Part shown: in pieces, positions 1 through 13,938 of the stretch | How positions within the stretch are numbered: the first letter of the stretch is position 1 | Layout of the letters: every line of letters starts with the position of its first letter | From: Lycocorax pyrrhopterus obiensis | Lineage: Eukaryota > Chordata > Aves > Passeriformes > Paradisaeidae | Assembly (NCBI GenBank): GCA_014706295.1 | Contig: JACSVZ010000004.1 | Span: 9,210,465 to 9,274,464 of the forward strand | Length of the DNA stretch: 64,000 nucleotides | Reading direction: 5' to 3' | Position numbers and translations under genes: made by a program | The notes under the pieces: model-generated | What the model saw: only the letters and a program-made list of their open reading frames with translations | What the model was told of the DNA's origin: nothing | Database searches by the model: none

Positions 1-1339
1 AAAAGCTGGGAGTTTGTTCCCATCTTCCAACGTGACCACTATGGCCTTTAAGGAAAATCAATTGTGGTAGTATGGGGAAAAAAAGATGGTTTGTAGCTAT
101 GAAGCAGCAAGGAAAAAATAACAAGATCAGTAGTGCTAAAAGCTCAGAAGAAAGCACTTAGGAATGTACAGACAAAAGGGCTGTTTTGTACATTTAAACC
201 CAGACAGGACTATCTTTTCTCATGTGAGGTTAGAGTGAAGTATCAAAGATGAAATGTTGAGCTATAAATGTTTGATAACTGATGCTGCCCTACGCAGGAC
301 ACTGAACACACAGAATGCAATTTTACCAGCTGTGAGTTTACCTTGACATTTATTACGACAGCCAAACATTCCTTAGTCTGAGAAACAGAAGAAAAAGTGT
401 TCTGTTAATTTAGAGTTTGGCCCAAACCTTGTCAAAGCTAATTTGAAAAATCATTTGACATCATTAGACCCATTGGAACTATTGAACTATTGGAACAGTT
501 CCCCTCAGCAAAGTGTTTTAACGAATGTAATTCCACAGAAATGCATATCTGGCACAAAGGAATGTGATCCATAGCTCTGGTCTCACTTCCTCCAATGCAG
601 GATTAGTCCCCTTTTTGTGGGTTAACCAGGGGGTAGCAGATTCCTGTGGGCTGAGGATCTGATTTAACAGGCGGAGCAGCAGTGTGTGGCTCTTTAACCA
701 GGAACAGGGAGACATCGGAGCGTTGACAGGGTGACAGGGAACCTGGAGCGGGAGCTGAGCAAATTCATTACTACGGATGACTAAAAAATGTTTCTTTGAC
801 CACATTTTTGTCTTTAGGGTGTTGACAGCTCTCTTTAATGTCTGTGGGAACTGCTAGCAATGTCAGCCTGTCCTGGTACATAATTGTCTGTATTAATTCA
901 TTCAAAACAAACTCTGTAATTTCTGATTAAAGCAAAATTCGTCATGGAAGTGGAAGTTTATGTGTCCTTCACGTAACTGAGAGTGTATATATGTTTTTCA
1001 GGATATCTCCTGAAATGCAGGGAAAGTGATTTCCAGAATTTGGATTCTCTACCTGATACATCATCCCCTTATAGTGTTAGGAAAATCTTCCCTCAGGCTA
1101 AACCAAAATTTGAGTAGCTGCCTTTGGTAGGATAGGGCCCAACACATCGTGTTCCTGGAGGGACTGATGAGCCCTTTGAGAAGTCATTCCAATTCTCTTC
1201 CTACTTTTATTTCCATCTTGGGAAATTAAGTTATGTAACGGCGATAACAAGAAATGATACAGCAATGCAATTCCCCTCCAAAGTGCTGGGCAAATTTTGG
1301 TGAAAGTTTTGTTGCTGACTTGCTTTGAGTGAAACCCTC

Positions 1340-1398
1340 ACCAAAAAAAAAAGCAAAAAAACCAAACAACCAAAAAAACCAACCAAAAATTTTTAAAA
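1340..1398. repeat. A/C-rich simple tract
   Basis: The stretch is a run of A interrupted by CC and single C or G, with CCAAC-type units, ending in a short T run. Similar tracts recur at about 29.14, 30.18, 33.89 and 44.79 kb. It looks like low-complexity sequence of the kind common in bird genomes; I see no coding content. Confidence 0.7.
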
Positions 1399-4300
1399 AG
1401 CTATTATTGATGACTAATGATAACGGATATTAAAGCCTCCAAAAGGGTTCCCAGTCACGCTGTTAAACTGGCTTCACTGAAGCACTGACAGACTGAAGTA
1501 TCTATGAGTTGAATTAAGCCCAGAGGTTTAAAATCATATATCCTGGTTCTTTGATTAATAGCTTTGCCAGTGGCCAAATGGAGAACCTGGACATGTGCTT
1601 TATATAAATGATGCAGAACCCAAATCAGTACTGCTTGTTCATTAGCTTTTATTTAAACATTAGAGCCTAGATGGATGTCGTACTTGGACACGAAAGAACC
1701 ACGCAGACCCAGCTTAGTTCAGGACAGAAAGAAGCCAGGAAAAAACTTCAGGCTGTTTATTTTACTTTATATATGTACGTTCTTAGGAATGACCATGGAT
1801 TGGAGGATGAGGTTACCACCTCTCCAACCACACCGGTCAGACGAAAAGTCCATCAAACTTCTCTGCCTCAGGAGAAGGAATGAAAACAAAAAGGAATGGT
1901 TAGCCAAACATAACTGTGTTTGCAGAAAGTGCATGAGAAACTTTATCACAGAAATGAAAACATCAAAAGACTGCAAATCTCAGGGCGACAGATGAAAGAT
2001 TGAAAGACATCAACTTTCCTAAAATCTATGGAGTCTGTTTCACCAAATGTGATACATTTTTAAGTTGTAAGTGTTGGCTTCCTGCTCTGAACGGTCATCT
2101 CATGTGCAAAATTATGATATATATTATATATTTTACCCTCTGCAGAATATCTGCATTATGGATAAATAGAGGAACTCCAGAGCTGCCAGTTTAATGCCTC
2201 AACATAAGCAATTCATGCTGTGCCATTTTCTTCTAAAAGACAAGAATGTGAGAGGTTTGCTGTGCCTTGGCAAAATCCAGCAGTCCAAATTCTCCTCTCA
2301 AGTGCAATGAGAAGACAAAGAGAGTTAGAAGTTGTTCTGGAAACAGATGGCTGTTACAGATTTAAGAGCTGGATGAAAATGGCATGTGCTCCATGAACTC
2401 TGTAGGGTCCTATGAAAGATGCATTTTTCATCTCTCTGGCCTGACCTACCCCTAAGCATTTAATTTTTTTGAGAGCCCTTATTTTGCTGCAAACTAAACA
2501 GGATTGCCTGTACAAGGCCTGGAGGGTCTGAACACATTCCTCCATTGCACAGGAAGGAAGAAACGCTCTAATCCTGGCCAAGGTGGAACTTTAGCACACA
2601 ATTTCAAACAGTGATGGACCCCACTAGTTCTACCCATTCATGGCTTCCCACACAGGATATCCCTTATGTTGGTGAGCACTGGATGTGGGTGGGAATCCTT
2701 CCTGAGCCCTCAGGACCAGACAAACCCAAGCATAGCCACTGGGCCCACAGTGATGCGAGTCTGTCACCAAGGGTTCAGGGGCAGAGGTTGTAAAACATAT
2801 TCTCCTGGACTGGCACTTCACAGGAGAGCTTTCATCACCTCCTGTTACACATTGTCCCAGCAACAGCTTGAGTGGCACCTGCTCCTCTGAGACTAAGGGG
2901 AGTTTCTGTGTTTGCCCCCCAAACACACTTGTTTGGCACATTTCTTCCCCTATATTCCTTTAACTGAGGTTTTGTACTTCCCAGAGATGCCTCAGTCTGT
3001 TGTCACTGGGGGTCAGTCACCGAGTGTTTCTCTCCTGCTCAGACATCTGGATGATGAACACGTTTTTAGAATAGTTCTGTCTTACAGACAGGCTGGGGTT
3101 TGAGCTATCTAAAATATCAGTGATAATGGAAATACTGAGATTTTCTAAAAGTCTGGACCTATTTTAAATGCACAAATGTGATTTATTTTTTAACTGACTT
3201 TACACATTTAATTCTTTTTGTGGAAAAGCTGAAAATTAATGCTTAATAGAAATTTTGAACAGAAGGAGATTGTCACTTGATGTCTGAATCACATCTCATC
3301 CTTTTCAGTCACCACCTCTTTATTAGCTTCAATATGCTTTGGATTAGACCACAGATGCAGACAAGTTTATTCATTGCATACCCTTTAAAATTTTCACATT
3401 TGTGTTAATGCTGTGGCAGGCTGTTCTTAAGAGAGATACAGTATTGCCTGATAAAATTAAATGGCACTGGTGATCAGGTAAATAAAAGAAAATTTCACCT
3501 CTTTCTCTCTGTGTAAAGATTTGATATGAAATACAAACTGTAGGGTCTAATTGCTGAGTTCATCTCTCAGCACGTCTTGTTCAGGTCACTGGACATCTTA
3601 GCTGTCTAAATGTAGTTTGCTTAGATGTTAAACACAGCAGGAAAATAAGGCTAGAGGGTTAAAGAGCAGTAAATGTTTCTCAGCCTGACTGTGTCTGATT
3701 CACCAAAAGCCATCAACTATCACAGCACCAACTAAAGGTTTCTGAGTTCAATATTTGGAAGGGTCCCATGTCAGACTGCACCATATTTACTGAAACACAG
3801 GGTGACTCGGGACCCAAGCAACCTTCTTGTGTTTGCATGAGTATGTTTGTTAAAATACAAACAAATCTGGGGAGGGGTAAAACCTCCCTGGGTACCAAGA
3901 GTATAGAAAGACCCAATAAAAAACTGTTGCACAAGCAGTGCTTGAGAAAATATAAGATAATTCAGGTGGTTTCTTCATTCTAAATTGGCAAACCTAAGAT
4001 AACCCTTGGACCCCAAGTTTCTAAAGGCTGCAAAACTAAAAGCTGGTTGAGATAGAAGTAAATGCCGTGTGAATTTGAAGGGAGAGAGAGCAGCAGTGGG
4101 TGCCTGGTAGATGGCTGACCTGAGGGCAGCAGGCTGCAGCAGACCATGGGGAGAGGCAGGAGGCCTTTTCTGTCCATCTGGCAACTCACACAGGGACATT
4201 CTAAAAAGAGGAAGCAAACCAGCCTGCACACATCTGGTATTTTTCCCAGTTTCTGCAGTGATGTAGACATTAAAGACAAGAATGGGAGTGCAGGGAGAGG

Positions 4301-5778
4301 TACTGAAGAGCACAAGAGGCTCCTCGCGTCCCTCTTGAGCTGAGCAGGTTCCTCAGAAGCACAGCAGAGAAGCACCAGCTGCACCAGGCAAACAGCCCTA
4401 AGCATGGCAGGGTTGGGCTTGTGGCTGAACCAGTGGGGGCTGTGGGAGCCTAGGAGTGCCCTGCGAGCATGGACAGGGCAGCTGATGGCCAGAGACACTT
4501 CTCTGCTCCCACAAAAACTGATGAGCAGTGAGCAGGGCAGCTGGCAGGAAGGATAACATGAAGTCCTTGATTTGCCTGCAGGAGTGGGAGGGTGGCTTGA
4601 AAAGCCAGATGGACGGTCAGGACTTTAGTTTTCTGTTCCTGATGTAGCTGTGCAACTGTGGGCATCTCCCTGCCCTCTGTGAAATCGACACCACCACCTG
4701 TGGCGGTGTTATCTGTTTCACAGGAGCATGGATAGCTTTATGATCATGGCAACAAGTAAATTACTGCTGCGCATGTCCAGGTAGTTCTGCTGTCAAGCTG
4801 TCAGGCCACAGAGGACTTACTTCATCTGTTATTGACATGCAACAGTCAGGAGATCATTCAGGCCATTAATTATTCACAGATGTTATCACTGCTCCAAGCA
4901 GAATGGAGCTGGTTTCCCCTTTGTAATTAAAAAGGAGATAATTTGATGTGTGATATAGCTCAGTGCCACAGCACCCAGAAACCGGAGACACCTGATCACA
5001 TCCCAGAGTGATGATAACTCACAATAAAGATTGTACTTGTGAAAGGTGCCCTACCACTGGTTTAGGCAGGTGGGAGCTGTGAGCGGCTCAGCTTTGCTCA
5101 AACCCTGTATCCAGCAAAGGCAGTGATAAGATTCCCACTAAGCTGTGGGAGCCGAGGAAGATTCAGTGTGTAGGTGTTTTGAAAATCCTACCTTCAAGAT
5201 CAATTCAAAGTCCATTAATGCTAAAGGTGTCTGTTGACTGTATTAAAACTTGGCTCAAACCCATATCTATTAGATCACTGAGCCAAAAAATATGGCTTAA
5301 TCCTATTAAATATTAGTCTGCTTTAAACTGGATTTCCTAAGTAGGTAAGCTTTCTGACTTCTGCCAGCAGCAAGAGCTGTGCACAATCCACTGTGCCTCC
5401 TTCCCAAACATGTTTGTGTCATATCTGTTTTCCCTGGGAATTTCTCCTGTGAGATTAACATCCACCTACAATATCGACACCCCCATCCTCCCTTCTCCTG
5501 CTTCATTTAACTTGGAGATGAATCTTCTCTTTTTAAAAATTACTCTTGTGCAAAGTGTTTATTTTAATCTCAAGGTCCATGGCTTTGTGCTTTCTGCAGA
5601 AGTCCAGTAGCCCAGTGAATCCAGGAGACTGATGGTACAATGGAGAGTACCTAGTTCCTTACACAGTGTCCAGACACATAACGTCTTTGGACTGTGCCAT
5701 CAGTCCCTTGTCATTCCTTTCACTGTTTTTCTTGTGTCTTCCTATGTCCCATACCAAGGGCTGAGTGTTCCCTCACTG

Positions 5779-5820
5779 ATCTCTCTTTCTCTCTCTCTCT
5801 CTTCTCCCCCTCTCTCTCCT
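5779..5820 (+). promoter_or_regulatory. CT-rich tract upstream of SNAP25 exon 4
   Basis: A nearly pure pyrimidine run dominated by CTCTCT and TTCT units ends 27 nt before the exon 4 acceptor. It can act as the polypyrimidine tract of that 3' splice site. CUCUCU and UCUU are the known preferred motifs of polypyrimidine-tract-binding proteins, so a regulatory role is possible but inferred. Confidence 0.5.
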
Positions 5821-5847
5821 TACCTTGCTACCACTATTGGGATGTAG

Positions 5848-5896
5848 AGTAAAGATGCTGGTATCAGGACTTTGGTTATGTTGGATGAGCAAGGAG
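5848..5896 (+). CDS. SNAP25: SNAP25 exon 4 (residues 39-54)
   Basis: SNAP25 is the neuronal t-SNARE that supplies two helices (Qb and Qc) to the complex with syntaxin and synaptobrevin and drives synaptic vesicle fusion at the plasma membrane. This 49-nt exon translates as SKDAGIRTLVMLDEQG plus the first base of the next codon, identical to the known vertebrate protein. It contains part of the first SNARE helix, including the ionic-layer glutamine (Gln53, in DEQG). The acceptor is GATGTAG before AGTAAAG and the donor is GGAG followed by GTAAGT, a near-perfect consensus. The 49-nt size and phase 1 end match the human exon. The gene enters the window already inside its coding region; exons 1-3 lie upstream. 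Confidence 0.97.
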
Positions 5897-8800
5897 GTAA
5901 GTTCAGATTGCTTCAGTAAGGAAGTATAACCCTTCTCAAAGTGCTGTGCTGACTGTGTGCGACCCTGGAAACGAGGGACAGAAAATACGTGTGGTTGTGC
6001 ATGAGAACCCCAAAACCTCGTTGCCTTTAGCTTTGTTGTCCAGCAGAGAAAAATGTACAACAGCTGCCTGAGAGTCTGTACTTCTTTTGATCTGCTTCCC
6101 ATTAATGTCAAAGAGAGCTGCAGGCTGAACTCATCCAAATCAACATTTGATTTCAGCAAGCTTTGGGTCAAGATCCAGCTACATGATGAGAAGATTTGCC
6201 TCTATAAGTGTAAAATCCAGCATTATTTATGCAGGTGCTACATAATTTTCCCACTTGTTTAAGTCACAGATGAAAGACATGCAATAAATTCATCCCAAGA
6301 GAAGGTAAAACAGGTTTAGTTTGTGTAAAATTCAGTTACTCTTTGTACAGTAGTGAGGCGGTGAGGATGACAGAATTTTAGCATTAAAAGGTGTGACACA
6401 ATCAGCTCATTACAATTGTCCATATAGGAGGTTTCAGGCTTAGACTACCTACCCATGGATGACAGTGACAAAGACAGAGCCTGATATATTCAATACATTC
6501 CAGGAAATGTAATTTCCTGCCCTTCATAATATTACAAAGAAAAGGTAGCTTTCTTTCCCTCTCAATAAAACTAATAAGTCTTCATTTGCTGTAGTCCCAC
6601 AGCCCCAGCAAAATGGTGTCTCCAATAAATCAGCAGAGTATAAATTTCTGCTACTCTCTATCAGACCAGCCCCCCAAAGGCCCTTGTTATTATTTACTAT
6701 GTGGCATGACACAAAATTATTATGAGGAAATGTTTTCTGCAGGGGTAATGCTGTATTACTCATCAAACCCAGACAATGATAATAAACAAGGGTACGGAAT
6801 TGCTGAGAAATGGACTGCAGAACCCGACAGGTCCTTTCCAGTTGTAATGTCCCTTCCTCTCTGACACTATAATGAATGAAAAGTAATAACAGGACCTAAA
6901 TGGAAAGTATTTTCTTCTGTTTGCTCTTTTATGTGTGTCTCATTGCTTTCCCCCCACATCCCCCCTTTAGGGAAGAGAATTTAGTCCAACCAAATTTTGT
7001 CACATCGCTTTGTCTTGACAAGAAAAATATTACAGAGAATATTTTGTTGTCTTCAAAAAATAATGGCAGTAAAAGAACTACCACTGAATACAAAGAACCA
7101 GAAATTACTTACATTGAAACAGATATGGCACCTGTCTAAATAATGTGCTTTATTTCAGAAGTGAATTATACAGTTGTAATAAATCACAAATATTGTCAAA
7201 GAAAGTTTGTAAATGCCCAGGTGTGTCTTGCAATGTAATTCACAAGCAGAGCAGCAGAAACTTTAGTGGTTCCTGGGAACATATGTTTCTGTTCTTTAAC
7301 TGCTATTTTTCCACAGAATTCTAGGGAGATTTATTTTGATTTTAATAACGAATTTTGGTAGGTTTTTTTACTTTGGAATTCTACTATTGCTAAACCCCTG
7401 TATTCAAAAGTTGTCTGACTGATTCACTCCGTAGCCATGACAGGAAGGACAACCTGGGTGAGCCAAGGAGCTGAGACTGGACACACTCACCTCTCTGGAG
7501 TCCAGGGAACTCAGTCTTAAACCCTTATTGACAGTAAAGCCTGAAATGGTTATTGTACAGTCAGAGATGCAGTCAGTCAATACCTGCAGGAAAGAATCAG
7601 ACCGTTTTGAAGCCTCTTTAAATTGGTTATGGTCATGCCTGAAGTGGTTCAGTGAATTTAGCTTATGACTACGCAGTGTGGGTTTCTCAAGGAAAACAGC
7701 CAAATAATGTTACAAACCCTGCAAATATTGTAACCTTGTACTATGCTAAATGTTTAAATAAGTTTTCTCCATTTTAACCATATGTAAGTGTAATAATTGC
7801 TAATTTTTTGATTTCATTTTAGTGATAAAGGACACTGCTGGGCAAAATACGCTAATGATGACTTTGAACCCTCTGTAATTAGTGCAATGTGTGCAGCTCA
7901 CGGATGTCTCAGCAGATTATCAGATTAAGGAAATAATTTGCTAACACTGCCATGTGATCTCTTTGCAGCTGACTGCACAAGTCACTTAAGATTATTAGGT
8001 GTTAAATATACAGAAAACATGACATTGATCTTTCCAGTGGGCGGCAGGCAGAAGATCTAATCTCTGCACTTGCTTGAAGCTCTATTTCTAGGTTTCCTTA
8101 CAAAATTGCTTGTTTTGAAGTTAAACAGACCTTACATGGAAAAACCTTTCTGAGCCAATTCAACCCAAATACTGCAAAGCAGAACTGATTTTCTGGTATC
8201 AGTAAGCAGAAGTCTCTGGGATCATAATAGGCAATAAGTCAAGGTAATTTCACAATGCCAGGTATTTGTGCAACAAAGCCAGCCTGGATAGCTGCTGTTG
8301 CCCAGAGGTTTAGCACAGCTGGCTGCACAGCAGGTTACAGAGTCTGTCATGACCCTCAGAGATCTGGAGCTTCACAAGAGCTTTCTGTTTCACAGACAAT
8401 GGCACTCCCATAAGAACTAGAGACCTCCTCCAGTGTCCTTTCAAGAATGGGAACCTGAGTAGCCCCTCTGCAATATCAAGAGTTATCATTTTTTGGGTCA
8501 GGTATTTGTCACCCAAACCACTTCAACACAGTTCTTGCCCCGGGGAGCCCACAGGAAGCACCTAGGAGTTTAGATTCTCCTTGCTGGGCTTTGTTTCCTC
8601 ACTAAGAAAGTCTTTCCCAGCCCCCATGTGTATCCATAATGCTTACATTTTTTAAAATCTGGCTTTGAGTCAAGCTCCCTTAATTAACGATTTAAATAAA
8701 ATTATGTATATAAGTCTTTTAACTAAAATAGTTGTATTTTATGTGAAAAAATTAATGCTGCAAAGGATTATTGAGCAATGGCAATTCCTTTGCTTCTTTA

Positions 8801-11800
8801 AAGCACGCTAACTTAGAAAAATGTTAATATTTGGACGCATTTTGGTTAAAAACAGACTGTAGAAAGGAACATAATAGTACAAAGTGAAGATATGAAGGTA
8901 AACCTGACGTGTTAACACAGAAAAGGTCTCAGACTGGTAGCTGTCTTCATCCAAAGGAAACTCCCATCACCTGGGCATATCAGCACAGTCAAAGATTTGG
9001 ACCTTCAAGGACATTTTTTGTGTGATGATGTCCTCATGCAGTTTATTACAGAAGAATTTTGTTCCTGTATTCCAAATAAGGTGGAAGGGAGAAACTTTTC
9101 CAATAACAACAGTAGCAGCACAGTCATTTTTCATCCAAGACAAGATAGAGGAATAGCCACAACTTTGATAAGAGACAAAGAAAATGTCAGTGCAATTGGA
9201 ATTTTCTCATTGCACCACAAATGCACAACCAGCAATGCCAGGGAACAGGGGGAGCAGATTAACCTACCCAGCAGATCTTACTCCAAATCAAGCTTAAAAA
9301 GGAGATAAAACTTGGAAATAACTGGGCAATCCCACAAACAAAAGCATTGGTACCAGTTGATGGTACCCATGCGAGCTGACCTGCACTCCTTTTGTAGGAG
9401 TTGTGAGTTTGGCAGTTTTGTATGATATGGCTAGTTAGCAAAATAAAAGGGGACTAACAACTACTCCAGATTCCACAGGGGAAATCTTATTAATTGTGCT
9501 GAAATTTTAGCACAGAACAAAAGACAAATGAACCCACATAAAGCAGGTTGTGCCTTTGTCTACTGTTATTTTTAGCACAGCTACACATGGGCTCACAGCT
9601 CTCCCCTCCAGCTTTCTTCCATTGGTACCTGTGCCCAGCAGTGCCTTTCAGAGCACAGCTAGGTCAGGGCTCAGGATTTCTGAAAAGGCTGTCCCAGATA
9701 CGTACTACGCTCCAGTACGATTCTCCTTTATGGGAAATGGGATCATGGCGTAGCACTGGAGATAGTTAATCTCCTGACTCTCAAATGAAGCCCTCGTGTA
9801 CGCAATTATGATTACAATGTGTTCTTAAGATGCCCTTTTTCTTTTCTTTTTTTTCTCCAATTAAAATTGTCCTTGGTGGAAGTTGCTTCACTGCACAATA
9901 CTCCAGGCAAAGAAGCAAGTTCCAATCCCCACAGGCATTTAACTGACATTCAAGCACAGGCCCCAGATCCTGGACGTCAGACAGGGAATATTTGTTACAC
10001 ATTACAGATGGGGATGCAAAGGTGAAGCAACACCACACTTGCTCTGTGCTGGTCTTGCTACCAATGCCTTGTAAGATGCTTTTGCAGCTGTTTTTGTTCA
10101 AGAGACCACAGGAGCAGCTGAGGGATGCCCTTGCTACAGCTTCCCTGCCACAGGCACTTACCCAGATCAGTCACAGGATGGGCAATTGCCAGGATGTTAC
10201 GGAAGATCCTGGCAAAGACCCACTGGCAAATGGCCACAATGCTGTGATAAAACTAACAGGACTAGCTTATGGCCCCTCAGTTATCTTACAGAAGTAATAC
10301 ACAAGTATAATGATACAGGTAAAAAACTGTTCTTGTTTGTGCCCTTCCATTGGTTTGCTGTAAGATCTAGAAGAAGATTTATGGTCACTACCTTGAAATG
10401 AAAGTGACGTTCTCAGACATCAATATACAAAAAGGGCTAATAATTAGCAGAGTTTTCCAGAGGGAAAAAAAAATGAAGGAAATCTCAATGAAACTTATCT
10501 CTGGTGTGTATTCTGCTTCCAGCCAGCACCAATTCTCTTATGTATATATCATATGTCATATATCATACATAAACATATAGATGCAGTTTGTTCAAATAAT
10601 ATTGCAACAAACTGTCAAACAATGTTCAAACTCTGACCTTGAAGGGCTTCTCTAAATGGAAGACAAAAGACATTATCTCTTGTAGGCGTGAATTTGCGTA
10701 GGTTCATGGCAGTATATGCCAACAAACTGTCTTCCCTAAAACCTTTAATACAGCACAGAACGTTGGAATAGGGAAGATCTATGGAAACAGACATTAAATT
10801 AACCTCTCAATAGCCATCTGATTTCCTACCAGCAATGATTCGTTCTGGGCCACATTTTAATAGCAGTTATACCAAAACAAATCCAGCGTGACCCCATTAA
10901 GTTAATTCCACTATAATATTTATGCCTCAATAGTTGTGGTCAGACTCACGGATCTATTTCCTTGCCTGTGGGACCCGATCTTTGACAGGTATAAATTGGT
11001 GTTCCTCCACAAAGCCAGCAAAACGATGCTGATTCAAACCAGTTAACAATCCAGCCCACAACATTAACAACTAGCAAGTGGTTTTAGGACCAGCAGCCAG
11101 CTGTCTAGACTTCTGGGCTACAAGTATGACATGGGGTTTTTTACACTGATGAGGTTTCCATTAATGGAAGATAAATTAGTTGTGGCTCCCTTTCCTGTTC
11201 AGAAATAGCTCAGGCATCAAACACAAATCCTGAAGCAGGATAAATAAAGTCAGGATTCTAGAGAGGGCTATAATTTAAATGGAAGTCTTTGAGTTCTGTC
11301 AAATATGCTCTTCAATATGCACTCATTTATTCAGGCAGAATAGGAAACAGGTAAAGAAAGTTCAAAAGGCCCTTTTACATACATGGCTTCAGGGAATGTG
11401 CATCTGGGCAAGGAGAATTGCTTAGACTGAAAGCCACCAGTGGTACCAGATTTAGGACTGACCCATGCAGCGTTAACCTGGCTTTTCTACTGGACAGACA
11501 AGGTTAGAGAAGCACTAGCAGGAAAATCAATGGAAGAAAGGTCAGTGCCTCTCATTCCCCCCAGTGTCAAAATGCACCTGTGGGTACAGCCTTCTTTTAA
11601 CTGAAAAGGGGCTCTGCAAGCACAGCTCTCGCAAGCAGGAGCTGGGGGTCTGTGACAGAAGTGTAGTAAATCCCATCACGCTGCATGAACCGGCATAAGA
11701 GCCAGCTCCCACCCCCACAGCTGCTTCCCAGAGCGAGAGCAAGCATTGCCCAGCCGTGCAGGAGCAGGCAGGACCTGGGGTTAGTGAGGAGCAGGAGCAC

Positions 11801-13938
11801 AGGGAGGGGTGTCCCCTTCTACCACAGACTCACATTTCTGATGAGAATGACAGTCTGTGCCTACAGACACGAACCAAAACTTCTGCTGAAGCCTAAATTA
11901 CAACGTGCATTAAGACAATCCAACCTTGCAGTTCTGGTTCTCAGCTCAGCTGTTTTTCTGGCAGAACTTGTGCAGTCCCTCTGTCAGATTCCCTTCTTAG
12001 TTTCCCAATCCTTTGCTTACACAATATGTGCCCCTTTTAGAGGACAGTGCCAGGTAACTCTGATCCTCTAAATAAATCCTTGGATTTGGGATCAATAACT
12101 CCCCTGGTATCAGGAGAGGGGCCCATCCAGCTGAGGAGAATGAGAACTGACAGCCAAAAAGCAGATGAGTCTCACCATACTGACATGGCACCTCTCCTTC
12201 TCAAAGCCCAGTCTCATGCAAAAATTAAACAAAGAGCACAAGTTCAATACTTGAATTATTCCAGCTTGAATAATTTAGCCCAGGATTTTCTAGGCCCTTG
12301 AGGGGTGAGGTTCCTGTTTCCCATTAAAATTAATTAAATAAAATTAATTTTAATGGGAACTGGGTATCTAAACCCCCCAGAAAGCTTTGAAAAGCTGAAC
12401 CTCAATTGTTACTAGAAACCCAAGTAAGAAATTAGGCTTATTCATGTTCTCAAAGAAGTCAAGAAGAGCTTTATACTGACGTCAACATGCATATGATTTT
12501 TCTTCTAAAATGTCTTTTTTTTCCTGGATAGGACTCAGTTAACGTCAGGGATGCCATTAAATTTGTTCTATAACCAATGCTTTTAGTTCCTTCCTCTACA
12601 GTCTAATTCTGTGTTTTTCTATTCTATATGGGGAATATGGAGGTATTTATGTTTTACTGGGATTGCTTTACTTGTCCTTGTTAAGGTACAGTTACAATTT
12701 TTAACGGATTGAAATGCTGCTCCAAGTAACTTTCTGATCCTGGGTAGTATTTGAGTTTATCTGTCAGGAACAAATGGTGTAAAATGTAAATCCCATGTAA
12801 AATGCTGTCCCTACTCCAGACTCCCCACAAGACCCTTGATCCCATTGGATCCATATCTGTTTACATCAGCGGAGAATCCACTCCTACACTTTTACATCGT
12901 GGCATTCTGCTCCTCTAGGACATTTTGCCCAGCTTTAAAAGTGAAAAAAATTAACACATTAAGTTATTCTGAGCCACAAGGTCACTAAAAAAACCCTAAA
13001 ACACCATCAGCCTTAGGTGGAAATATGCCAAATTCTGTTTGATGCCAGCAGAGAGACAGGGTCTATATATGGCTGGTTTCTGGGCCTGGTGCTTCTTAAC
13101 TTGCCCTGGAGCAAAGCAGAAGTGACCCCACTGAAAACATGAGTCTTCATCCAATGGCTGTTTCCATAAGGTCCCTTGGAGCCAGAGACAAGGAACGCCA
13201 CAGCCGGTGACCCTCTCCTGGTGAGCATCAGGCTCCCAGAGTGGTTTCAGTTGTTCCGTGTTCACTGAGGTTACTCCTGATTTGCAGCACCCACACCGGG
13301 AAGAAAACCAGCCCTGAGGCCACACTCAGATTAGAGATCAACATCCAACGCCAGTCAAAGTGGCAGGTCTCAGTTTCCTCTGGGAGAAAGGGCACCTGGA
13401 TACAAGCCCTTAACAGCTCACTCCATTTCTTGTACCGTTAACTACCAGCTCTCTCAGTCACTAATCAAAGCAATTGTGCTGCCCAAACCCACCTAATTCC
13501 AAGGCATTTGTAAGTGTAAGTAACTGAAGTGTTTTCCATGGAAGGACATCTTTTCTCTAATATTAACATATATAAATGCAAAATAATAACTCTTTCTTTC
13601 TCCTGGATGTCACTGTGTCGTAGTAAGTTGATGTATTGTATTATGTTTCTGGACCTTGAACTTTATAACCCTTCCTTTCTACATCATTACATCTTGTTTA
13701 TATTAATATATTTCAAATAAATTCCTCCTTTGTTTTACTCTTCCCATACTAGTAAAAAAAAATCTTCAGCATCCAATGCAGCATACATCCTTTCAGCAAT
13801 GCATCAGCTCAGATTAATGCATTGTAATGTCATTATTAACTCAGTTCTACATGGTCATTTTTCATGTTCTGTTGAAGACAAAATCAAACAAACAAAAATA
13901 CAATTCATTCCACACTGTCATCCCTTTGTCCTGACCAG
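5897..13938 (+). other. SNAP25: SNAP25 intron 4
   Basis: An intron of about 8 kb between exon 4 and exon 5a. It contains only short chance open frames. The one structural oddity is the perfect AT-rich inverted repeat at 12318-12359, listed separately. I recognise no interspersed repeat, RNA gene or further exon. Confidence 0.8.
12318..12359. repeat. Perfect 18-bp inverted repeat with 6-nt loop
   Basis: The left arm starts TTCCCATTAAAATTAATT and the right arm is its exact reverse complement, separated by AAATAA. It lies in SNAP25 intron 4, about 1.6 kb before exon 5a. As RNA it could form an 18-bp hairpin. The loop is too short and the arms too AU-rich for a typical microRNA precursor. Origin from a small palindromic DNA element or a local inversion is possible but unproven. 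Confidence 0.85.

Larger units (their letters stand above)
1..5847 (+). other. SNAP25: SNAP25 intron 3 (3' portion)
   Basis: Everything before exon 4 is read as SNAP25 intron because exon 4 begins with a 3' splice site and its upstream partner, the 42-nt exon 3 coding SLESTRRMLQLVEE, was not found here on either strand by eye. The stretch is AT-rich with short, unrelated open frames and stop codons throughout. It holds an A/C-rich tract at 1340-1398 and ends in a CT-rich tract next to exon 4. I see no other gene. Confidence 0.7.

Noticed and set aside
1..5847. Search for SNAP25 exon 3 (42 nt) upstream of exon 4
   Set aside because: No segment encoding SLESTRRMLQLVEE with splice sites was found by eye. 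It probably lies before the window.
10538..10572. AT-rich near-palindrome in SNAP25 intron 4
   Set aside because: The arms mismatch and the sequence is TATATCAT-type low complexity; it is much weaker than the perfect hairpin at 12318.
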